From: Streptomyces lunaelactis
Lineage (GTDB): Bacteria; Actinomycetota; Actinomycetes; Streptomycetales; Streptomycetaceae
Assembly (NCBI RefSeq): GCF_003054555.1
Contig: NZ_CP026304.1
Coordinates: forward strand, 682,001-746,000
DNA: 64,000 nucleotides
Direction of reading: 5' to 3'
Position numbers and translations under genes: made by a program. Within the stretch, counting starts at the first letter, position 1; the number at the start of each line of letters is the position of its first letter. Shown in pieces: positions 8,014 to 14,700 of this stretch. Under the pieces are notes generated by a model. That model saw only the letters and a program-made list of their open reading frames with translations, searched no databases and had not been told where the DNA came from.

Positions 8014-9588
8014 TCACATGGCCCGCTCGTGGCCCTCCCAGTACGGGGCGCGCAGCCGCCGCTTGTAGAGCTTGCCGTTCGGGTCGCGCGGCATGACGTC
8101 GATGAAGTCCACCGTCCTGGGGCGTTTGTAGGCGGCCAGTTGGCGCTCGCAGTGGGCGAGGATGTCGGCCGCCAGGGCCTCGCCCGGCTGCCGGCCATCG
8201 GCCACCTCGACGACCGCCTTGACCTCCTCGCCCCAGTCGGCGTGCGGGATCCCGAAAGCGGCGGCGTCCGCGACGGCGGGATGGGTGAGCAGGGCCGACT
8301 CGATCTCGGCGGGGTAGATGTTGACGCCGCCCGAGATGATCATGTCGATCTTGCGGTCGCGGAGGAAGAGGTAGCCGTCCTCGTCGAGGATGCCGAGGTC
8401 ACCGACGGTGAAGAAGTCGCCGATGCGGTTCTTCCGCGTCTTGGCCTCGTCCTTGTGGTAACTGAAGCCGCCGGTGCTCATCTTCATGTAGACGGTGCCG
8501 AGTTCGCCGGGCGGGAGCCTGTTGCCGTCGTCGTCGAACACGGCCAGTTCACTGATGGGCCAGGCCTTGCCGACGGTGCCGGGTTTCTTCAGCCAGTCCT
8601 CGGCCGTCGCGAACGCACCACCGCCCTCGCTGGCCGCGTAGTACTCCTCGACGCAGCTCCCCCACCAGTCGATCATCGCCCGCTTGACGTGGTCGGGGCA
8701 GGGGGCAGCGCCATGGATGGCGTGCCGCATGGAGCTCACGTCGTACCGCGCCCTCACCTCCTCGGGCAGCGCGAGCAGCCGGTGGAACTGCGTCGGCACC
8801 ATGTGTGTATGGGTGCACCGGTGCGCGTCGATGAGGCGCAGCATCTCCTCGGGTGTCCACTTGTCCATCAGGACGAGCTGATGGCCGATGTGCAGGGCGG
8901 CGCCCGCGAATTGGAGCACGGCGGTGTGGTAGAGCGGCGAGCAGACGAGGTGCACATTGTCGTCGAAGGGCTTGATGCCGAAGATGGCGAGGAAGCCGCC
9001 GAGGTACGTCTCCTCGGGGAGCTTTCCCGACAACGGACGGCGGATGCCGCGCGGCCGGCCCGTGGTGCCCGAGGTGTAGTTCATGACCCAGCCCAGTGCG
9101 CGTTCCTCCGGCACGAACGCGCGCTGTCCGTCGAGGAGTTGGGCGTACGGGCGGAAGCCGTCGATCCCGCCCACGGCATAGCGGTGGCTCGCGGGCAGTT
9201 TCGCCTCGTCCGCGGCGGCCGTCGCGGCGCCCGCGAACCGCTCGTGCGCGATGAGCACCTTGGCCCCGGAGTCGGAGACGATCCAGGCGATCTCGGGGCC
9301 GACGAGGTGGTGGTTGACGGGGACCAGATAGAGCCCGGCCTGAGAGGCGGCGAGATACGCGGCGAAGAGCTCGACGCCGTTGGGGAGGACGACGGCGAAG
9401 GCGTCGCCCTTCTCAAGACCCGCCGCGCGCAGTCCGTGGACGAGCTGGTTGACGGTGGCGTGCAGCCGCCCGGCGGTCCATGCCTCGCCGTCCGGTGCGA
9501 TCAGGATCGTACGGTCCGGGTCGGCGGTCGCCTGCGCCCAGAAGCCGTTGGCCCGTTCGGTCGGTTCGGTCGGTTCGGGCCCCTTCAT
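8014..9588 (-). CDS. acyl-CoA synthetase (AMP-binding)
   Basis: A 524-residue ANL-family CoA ligase. Signatures: NYTSGTTGRPRGI (ATP/AMP loop), YYAASEGGG (adenylate pocket), DRKIDMIISGGVNIYPAEIE (hinge and C-domain) and PNGKLYKRRLR (catalytic Lys). The ATG at 9588 is chosen because AAGGAG precedes it by five bases, but the frame stays open upstream through a 15-bp tandem repeat in which each unit offers another ribosome binding site and start (9603, 9618, 9633, 9648). The gene follows the nitronate monooxygenase gene, whose stop overlaps the most upstream of these starts, so the two are probably cotranscribed and coupled. Substrate unknown. Confidence 0.88.
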   Translation of the reverse strand: MKGPEPTEPTERANGFWAQATADPDRTILIAPDGEAWTAGRLHATVNQLVHGLRAAGLEKGDAFAVVLPNGVELFAAYLAASQAGLYLVPVNHHLVGPEIAWIVSDSGAKVLIAHERFAGAATAAADEAKLPASHRYAVGGIDGFRPYAQLLDGQRAFVPEERALGWVMNYTSGTTGRPRGIRRPLSGKLPEETYLGGFLAIFGIKPFDDNVHLVCSPLYHTAVLQFAGAALHIGHQLVLMDKWTPEEMLRLIDAHRCTHTHMVPTQFHRLLALPEEVRARYDVSSMRHAIHGAAPCPDHVKRAMIDWWGSCVEEYYAASEGGGAFATAEDWLKKPGTVGKAWPISELAVFDDDGNRLPPGELGTVYMKMSTGGFSYHKDEAKTRKNRIGDFFTVGDLGILDEDGYLFLRDRKIDMIISGGVNIYPAEIESALLTHPAVADAAAFGIPHADWGEEVKAVVEVADGRQPGEALAADILAHCERQLAAYKRPRTVDFIDVMPRDPNGKLYKRRLRAPYWEGHERAM

Positions 9589-9660
9589 GGCTGACTCCTT
9601 CATCGCTGGCTCCTTCATGACCGGCTCCTTCAAGACCGGCTCCGTCAAGACCGGCTCCGT
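9586..9660 (-). repeat. five 15-bp tandem units, each with a Shine-Dalgarno sequence and start codon
   Basis: On the minus strand the sequence is five successive 15-mers of the form (A/C)(A/C)GGAGCC-(G/A)(G/C)(T/C/G)-C/T-(A/T)TG: two end in TTG and three in ATG, and the three downstream-most units begin AAGGAG. Because 15 is a multiple of three, all five starts are in frame with the acyl-CoA synthetase at 9588 and would add E-P/S-(V/A)-M/L-K pentads. The TGA stop of the preceding gene (9645-9647) overlaps the most upstream TTG. Copy-number change would alter how many initiation sites precede the synthetase. Confidence 0.85.
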
Positions 9661-10754
9661 CCGGCGATGCGGATGACGCGGTCGACGGCGCGCTCGAATC
9701 CGCTGGTCAGCTCGTCGAAGACCTGCTGGACGGTGCGCTCGGAGTTCATCCGGCCGACGATCTGGCCCACGGGTGTGCCGAGCAGCGGGGCCACTTCGTA
9801 CTTCTGGATACGGGAGACGGCATCGGCGACGAGCAGGCCCTGCAGCGGCATGGGGAGCGTGCCGGGGCCGCTCGGGTCGTCCCAGGCGTCGGTCCACTCG
9901 GTGCGCAGCTGGCGGGCGGGCTTGCCGGTCAGAGCGCGGGAGCGGACGGTGTCGCCGGAGCCTGCCGCGAGGAGTTTGGCGGTCAGCGCGCGGGAGTGGA
10001 GGTCGGCCTCCGTGGTGGTGAGCCAGAGGGAGCCGAGCCAGGCGCCCTGGGCGCCGAGCGAGAGCCCGGCGGCGATCTGTTCGCCGCTGCCGATGCCGCC
10101 CGCCGCGAGTACGGGAAGGGGGTGCACGGCCTCGACGACTTCGGGGACGAGCACCATGGACGCGATCTCGCCGGTGTGGCCGCCCGCTTCGTACCCCTGG
10201 GCCACGACGATGTCGATGCCCGCCTCGGCGTGCCGTCGGGCGTGCTTGGCACTGCCGGCCAGAGCCGCGACCAGGACGCCGTGGTCGTGGGCGCGTTGGA
10301 CGACATCGGCGGGCGGGGAGCCGAGGGCGTTGGCGAGCAGCTTGATCGGGTAGTCGAAGGCGACGTCGAGCTGGTTACGGGCGACCTGTTCCATCCAGCC
10401 GGTGATGCGCCAGCCGGAGGCCTCGCCCTCGGCGAGTTCGGGGACGCCGTGCTCGGCGAGGGTGTCCCTGACGAACTGCCGGTGCCCTTCGGGGATCATC
10501 GCCTCCACTTCCGCCTCGGTCACGCCCTCGACCTTCTTGGCGGGCATGACGACATCGAGGCCGTAGGGCTTGCCGTCGGTGTGCTCCTGCATCCAGTCGA
10601 GGTCGCGTTTGAGGTCGTCGGGCGCGGTGTAGCGGACCGCGCCGAGTACGCCGAAACCGCCGGCCCGGCTGATGGCGGCGGCCACCGCGGGGAACGGCGT
10701 GAAGCCGAAGATGGCGTGCTCGATCCCCAGTTTCCTGCTCAGCTCCGTCTCCAT
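9645..10754 (-). CDS. nitronate monooxygenase / 2-nitropropane dioxygenase family protein
   Basis: A 369-residue FMN-dependent TIM-barrel enzyme of the nitronate monooxygenase family, which oxidises alkyl nitronates to carbonyls and nitrite. Visible motifs include PFPAVAAAISRAGGFGVLGA near the N-terminus, QGYEAGGHTGEIAS (phosphate-binding glycine loop with the family His) and VLAAGGIGSGEQIAAGLSLG. Length is normal. It is divergent from the serine hydrolase gene at 10905 and immediately precedes, with overlapping signals, the acyl-CoA synthetase. That pairing recurs in actinomycete acid-degradation loci, where such flavoproteins may act on acyl-CoA-derived substrates rather than nitronates (inference). 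Confidence 0.88.
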   Translation of the reverse strand: METELSRKLGIEHAIFGFTPFPAVAAAISRAGGFGVLGAVRYTAPDDLKRDLDWMQEHTDGKPYGLDVVMPAKKVEGVTEAEVEAMIPEGHRQFVRDTLAEHGVPELAEGEASGWRITGWMEQVARNQLDVAFDYPIKLLANALGSPPADVVQRAHDHGVLVAALAGSAKHARRHAEAGIDIVVAQGYEAGGHTGEIASMVLVPEVVEAVHPLPVLAAGGIGSGEQIAAGLSLGAQGAWLGSLWLTTTEADLHSRALTAKLLAAGSGDTVRSRALTGKPARQLRTEWTDAWDDPSGPGTLPMPLQGLLVADAVSRIQKYEVAPLLGTPVGQIVGRMNSERTVQQVFDELTSGFERAVDRVIRIAGRSRS

Positions 10755-10849
10755 GAGCGGCAGGATGCCGCAGCCCGGCGGACGAGGGAAGAGATTTTCT
10801 GATGCTGTGTCAGATTCTTTGGGTGGTTGACAGCACCCGGGCTCCGCAA

Positions 10850-10889
10850 GAAAGTTTCACTGCCTTTACAGATCCCGAAAGATACTTTC
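10850..10889 (+). promoter_or_regulatory. double palindrome upstream of the serine hydrolase gene
   Basis: Two related palindromes, GAAAGTTTC (10850-10858) and GAAAGATACTTTC (10877-10889), have centres 29 bp apart, close to three helical turns. The second ends two bases before the ribosome binding site AGGAGAGGG of the gene at 10905. The arrangement suggests a repressor that binds two sites on one DNA face; RpiR/MurR-type regulators are one candidate because the target resembles a cell-wall or amidase-type gene, but this is inference. Confidence 0.6.
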
Positions 10890-10904
10890 AGGAGAGGGTT
10901 CCGT

Positions 10905-12725
10905 ATGACTGAGGACGCAGCGGGGAGAGGGATCAGCCGGCGGATGCTGGGCGGCGGAGTACTGGCACTGGGCGGGGCGGTCGCGCTGGCACCGATTCCC
11001 TTCGCGGAGGCGGCGTCGTCCGGGGCGGGTGGCCGGCCCGCAGGCGGTTCAGGGTCGGGGGCAGGATCTGGGCGGCCGACCCTGCGGCGCGGTTCCGCCG
11101 AGCAAGCCGGCCTGATCCCCGGCCATCTCGACCGGCTCGTCACCGACGCGGAGAGGTTCCTCGATCCGTCCCCCACGTACCCCTGGTACGCGGGAGCCGT
11201 GCTGCTCGCGGGGCGCGGCGGCACCGTGGCGCTGCACCGGCCCATCGGCAAGGCCGTGCGCTACTCGGCGTACGACGAGAAGACCGGCACGGCTGTGGAG
11301 TTCCCGGCCGACGGGCAGATCTCTATGGCCGAGGACACCGTCTTCGATCTGGCGTCCGTCTCGAAGCTGTTCACCTCGATTCTCGCCGTGCAGCAGATCG
11401 AGCGGGGCGCTCTGGAGCTGGAGGCCACGGTCGCCTCGTATCTCCCGGACTTCGGCGGCGCGGGCAAGCAGGACATCACCGTCCGCCAGCTGCTCACCCA
11501 CACCTCGGGATTCCGCGCGTGGATTCCGCTGTTCAAGGAGCCGACGCGGGAGGGGAAGCTGCGGCTGCTGTGGAACGAGGCCCCGGCCAGTCCTGTCGGC
11601 ACCAAGTACCTCTACTCCGACCTCAATCTGATCTCGCTGCAGCTGATCCTCGAGGAGATCACCGGTCACCCTCTGGATGTACTGCTCCACAACGAGATCA
11701 CCGCTCCGCTCGGGATGCACCGCACTCGCTACAACCCGCCCGCCTCCTGGAAGCCGAAGATCGCCGCCACCGAGGACGCCCGGCTGCCCTGGTCGGGCCT
11801 CGACCGCGGCCTCGTCTGGGGCGAGGTGCACGACGAGAACGCGTACGGCTCCGGCGGCGTCGCGGGCCACGCCGGCGTCTTCTCCTGCGCCTGGGATCTC
11901 GCGATCCTCGCCCGCACCCTCCTCAACGGCGGTGTCTACGGCCACTCGCGCATACTGCGCGCGGCGTCCGTGGAGTTGATGTTCACCGACTTCAACACCG
12001 CCTTCCCCGGCGATGAGCACGGTCTCGGTTTCGAGCTCTACCAGCACTGGTACATGGGCGCGATGGCCACTCCGCGCACCGCGGGCCACACCGGTTTCAC
12101 CGGCACCAGCCTGGTCCTCGACCCGAGCACCGACTCGTTCCTCATTGTGCTGGGTAACTCCGTGCACCCGGTGCGCAGTTGGCGCTCGGGCAGCGCCCCG
12201 CGGGTCGCCGCCGCGAACAACATGGCCCGCGCGGTCGCCGTACGCCCGCAGCACGGCCGCGCCGCCTGGTTCGCCGGCATGGCCGGGGCCACGGCCGCCA
12301 CCCTCACCCTGCCCGCGCTCGCCCTCACCTCACAGCGGGCGCGCCTGTGCTGCTCGCTGTGGTGGGATACGGAGCCCGGCTCGGACGCGCTGTTCCTGGA
12401 GGCGTCGGCGGACGACGGGTCGACCTGGCGGGCGGTGCCGTTCACGACGGTACGGAAGGGGGCCGAGCCACTGCCGCATCCGACAGGCTCGGTGACCGGC
12501 TGGTCCGGGCGTGTCTGGCACCGGCTGACCGCGGATCTGTCGGCGTGGCGCGGCGGCAAGGTGCGGCTGCGCTGGCGGTACGCGACCGATCAGCTGTATG
12601 TCGGCCGTGGGGTGTACGTGGACGCGCTGCGGGTCGAGGACCGAGGTCTTGCGGTCTTCGACGAGGCCAGGCCCGTGGACGCCGCCCAGATCGAGGTGAA
12701 CGGCTGGACGGCGTCCCGGGACTGA
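10905..12725 (+). CDS. Tat-exported serine hydrolase (beta-lactamase/PBP4-like fold) with C-terminal accessory domain
   Basis: A 606-residue class C beta-lactamase-like (Pfam Beta-lactamase) serine hydrolase. The N-terminus ISRRMLGGGVLALGGAVALA is a twin-arginine signal. The catalytic Ser151-x-x-Lys154 lies in LASVSKLF, Tyr237 in YLYSDLNL, and the third motif is the HTGFTGTS loop, as in esterase/D-aminopeptidase-like members. After about residue 460 the protein continues with a beta-rich segment (DALFLEASADDGSTW, VWHRLTADLSAW, VRLRWRYATD) resembling MAM/immune-inhibitor-A-like jelly rolls. The ATG at 10905 is used because AGGAGAGGG precedes it; an in-frame GTG at 10827 would lengthen the protein before the Tat motif. 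It probably acts outside the cell on peptidoglycan-derived or ester substrates. Confidence 0.85.
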   Translation: MTEDAAGRGISRRMLGGGVLALGGAVALAPIPFAEAASSGAGGRPAGGSGSGAGSGRPTLRRGSAEQAGLIPGHLDRLVTDAERFLDPSPTYPWYAGAVLLAGRGGTVALHRPIGKAVRYSAYDEKTGTAVEFPADGQISMAEDTVFDLASVSKLFTSILAVQQIERGALELEATVASYLPDFGGAGKQDITVRQLLTHTSGFRAWIPLFKEPTREGKLRLLWNEAPASPVGTKYLYSDLNLISLQLILEEITGHPLDVLLHNEITAPLGMHRTRYNPPASWKPKIAATEDARLPWSGLDRGLVWGEVHDENAYGSGGVAGHAGVFSCAWDLAILARTLLNGGVYGHSRILRAASVELMFTDFNTAFPGDEHGLGFELYQHWYMGAMATPRTAGHTGFTGTSLVLDPSTDSFLIVLGNSVHPVRSWRSGSAPRVAAANNMARAVAVRPQHGRAAWFAGMAGATAATLTLPALALTSQRARLCCSLWWDTEPGSDALFLEASADDGSTWRAVPFTTVRKGAEPLPHPTGSVTGWSGRVWHRLTADLSAWRGGKVRLRWRYATDQLYVGRGVYVDALRVEDRGLAVFDEARPVDAAQIEVNGWTASRD

Positions 12726-12812
12726 CCGCGCCCGCCCCCAGGACTGTCGCGCCCGCTCCCCCGGGGACCGACCGTGCCCGCCCCGGGGCTGACGGGCCTT
12801 GTCAGTGGCGTG

Positions 12813-14363
12813 TCACCGGCCCAGCGCCGCCATCGCGGCGTTGTGGCCCGGCACACCGCTGACCCCGCCGCCGCGCACAGCGCCCGCCCCGCACAGCAGC
12901 ACATTGGCGTGCGCCGTCTCGACACCCCAGCGCCCGGTGGACTCCGACGCGTAGGGGAAGGCCAGATCGCGGTGGAAGATATGGCCGCCGGGCAGCCGCA
13001 GTTCCCGCTCCAGGTCGAGCGGGGTCTTCGCCTCGATACAGGGCTCGCCGTTCTCGTCGAGCGCCAGGCAGTCGGCGATCGGCTCGTCCAGGTGGGCGTC
13101 GAGCTCGGCAAGGGTGGCTTGGAGCAGCTGGGCGCGCGCCCCGTCGTTGTCGGCTGCGAAGAGGCGGGCCGGGGTGTGCAGCCCGAACAGGGTCAGGGTC
13201 TGGTAGCCCTCGGCCGCCAGCTCGAGGCCGAGGATCGACGGGTCGGTCAGGGAGTGGCAGTAGATCTCGGACGGCGGCGCACTCGGCAGCCGTCCACCGG
13301 CCGCCTCCTGGTACGCGGTCGCCAGCTGGCCGTACCCCTCCGAGACGTGGAAGGTGCCGGAAAACGCGTCGCGCGCATCGACGCTGCGGTCCCGCAGCCG
13401 CGGCAGCCGGCGCAGCAGCATATTGACCTTGAGCTGCGCGCCCTCGGCAGCGACGGGCGGCTCATCACCGAGGAGCGTGGCCAGCTCTTGCGGCGAGGCG
13501 TTCACCAGCACCTGACCGGCCGCGACCGTGCCCTCCTTGCCCTCCTTGCCCTCCTTGCCCTGCGAGCGGAAGGTGACCTCGGCCCGCGCGCCGTCGGTCT
13601 CAATGCGGGTCACCTCGTGCAGCACGGCGATCTCGGCGCCCGCGGCCGTGGCCGCGCCCGCCAGCGCGTCGGTCAGCGCCCCCATGCCGCCCACCGGCAC
13701 GTCCCAGTCCCCCGTGCCGCCGCCGATCACGTGATAGAGGAAGCAGCGGTTCTGCGACAGCGACGGGTCGTGGGCGTCCGCGAAGGTGCCGATCAGAGCA
13801 TCGGTCAGCACCACTCCCCGCACGAGATCGTCGGCGAACCGCTTTTCGATCGCGACGCCGATGGGCTCCTCGAAGAGCGTCCGCCACGCCGTCTCGTCGT
13901 CGATGCGCGCACGCAGCGACTCGCGGGTGGGCAGCGGCTCGGTGAGGGTCGGGAACACCCGCTCGGCGACCTGGTGGGTCATCCCGTAGAACTCCTGCCA
14001 GGCCGCGAACTCCCGCTCGCCGCCAGTGAGTTCCGCGAACGACTCGCGCGTACGGTCGCCGCCCACGAGCAGGCCGCCGGCCCCCTTCGGGGTGTAGGAG
14101 GAAACGGTGCGTTTGCGTACGGCGAAGTTCAGGCCCAGCTCGCGCACGATCTTGTCCGGCAGCAGCGAGACCAGATAGGAGTAACGGGAGAGCCGGGCGT
14201 CGACGCCGGCGAAGGGGCGGGTGGAGACGGCCGCTCCTCCGGTGTTTCCGCGGCGCTCCAGGACGAGGACGGAGCGTCCGGCGCGGGCGAGGTAGGCGGC
14301 GGCGACCAGGCCGTTGTGGCCGCCGCCGACGATCACGACGTCGTACGAGGTGTGTGCGGGCAT
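12813..14363 (-). CDS. PYROXD2/phytoene-desaturase-like FAD-dependent oxidoreductase
   Basis: A 516-residue flavoprotein. The N-terminus YDVVIVGGGHNGLVAAAYLA is a Rossmann FAD-binding motif, followed by LERRGNTGGAAVS, and the C-terminus LLCGAGAVRGGGVSGVPGHN is the second FAD contact of the carotenoid-desaturase/PYROXD2 group. Length is typical. No carotenoid genes are nearby, so the PYROXD2-like group of unknown substrate is more likely than a phytoene desaturase. An internal 9-bp tandem repeat (about 13529-13562) encodes a (GKE)3 run in what is expected to be a surface loop. The gene is convergent with the serine hydrolase gene, with only about 87 bp between them. Confidence 0.85.
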   Translation of the reverse strand: MPAHTSYDVVIVGGGHNGLVAAAYLARAGRSVLVLERRGNTGGAAVSTRPFAGVDARLSRYSYLVSLLPDKIVRELGLNFAVRKRTVSSYTPKGAGGLLVGGDRTRESFAELTGGEREFAAWQEFYGMTHQVAERVFPTLTEPLPTRESLRARIDDETAWRTLFEEPIGVAIEKRFADDLVRGVVLTDALIGTFADAHDPSLSQNRCFLYHVIGGGTGDWDVPVGGMGALTDALAGAATAAGAEIAVLHEVTRIETDGARAEVTFRSQGKEGKEGKEGTVAAGQVLVNASPQELATLLGDEPPVAAEGAQLKVNMLLRRLPRLRDRSVDARDAFSGTFHVSEGYGQLATAYQEAAGGRLPSAPPSEIYCHSLTDPSILGLELAAEGYQTLTLFGLHTPARLFAADNDGARAQLLQATLAELDAHLDEPIADCLALDENGEPCIEAKTPLDLERELRLPGGHIFHRDLAFPYASESTGRWGVETAHANVLLCGAGAVRGGGVSGVPGHNAAMAALGR

Positions 14364-14440
14364 GGCGGGACCCTAACCGGTCATGGCCCCGGGATCATCG
14401 GTGGCCCCGCGCGCCGGGATCGCCGGCAGCCCTGTGGGCC

Positions 14441-14700
14441 TAAGCGGTGTCGGGGAAGTCCGGGTGGGTGAAGGGTGGGGGCACCCCCGTGCCCGAAGGG
14501 CTACGGGGGAGGGTTCCTCCGCCTTGCCAGACTCGGCCCTCCGCCCTCCCCCGTGCCCGAAGGGCTACGGGGGAGGGTCGAGGGCCGAGTCTGGCAAGGC
14601 GGAGGAAGGACTCCACGCGGAGCGTCGGCGACTGACGACAACGCAGCCAGGCGACAGCCATCCGCCCGCGACGCCGCCCGGACTTCCCCGGGGCCGCTTA
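14441..14700. mobile_element. 260-bp MITE-like element with nested repeats
   Basis: Ends: 24-bp terminal inverted repeats (14441-14464 and 14677-14700) identical at 21 positions, of the form TAAGCGG-NNN-CGGGGAAGTCCGGG. Inside: a perfect 27-bp inverted repeat (14514-14540 with 14581-14607) and a perfect 30-bp direct repeat (14484-14513 and 14548-14577) that is itself nearly palindromic (CCCCCGT...GGGCTACGGGGG). No ORF of note. Both ends carry TA, compatible with a TA target duplication as made by IS630/mariner-type transposases. The right end provides the TAA stop of the kinase gene. It could instead be an unusual intergenic structure, but a 24-bp inverted repeat 212 bp apart is not a terminator. 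Confidence 0.6.

Noticed and set aside
12726..12812. Direct repeats between the serine hydrolase and FAD enzyme genes
   Set aside because: The GC-rich near-repeats are short and imperfect and lie in a convergent gap where a terminator is expected.
12813..14363. Phytoene desaturase (carotenoid pathway)
   Set aside because: No crtB, crtE or other carotenoid genes are nearby and the motifs fit the PYROXD2-like group better.
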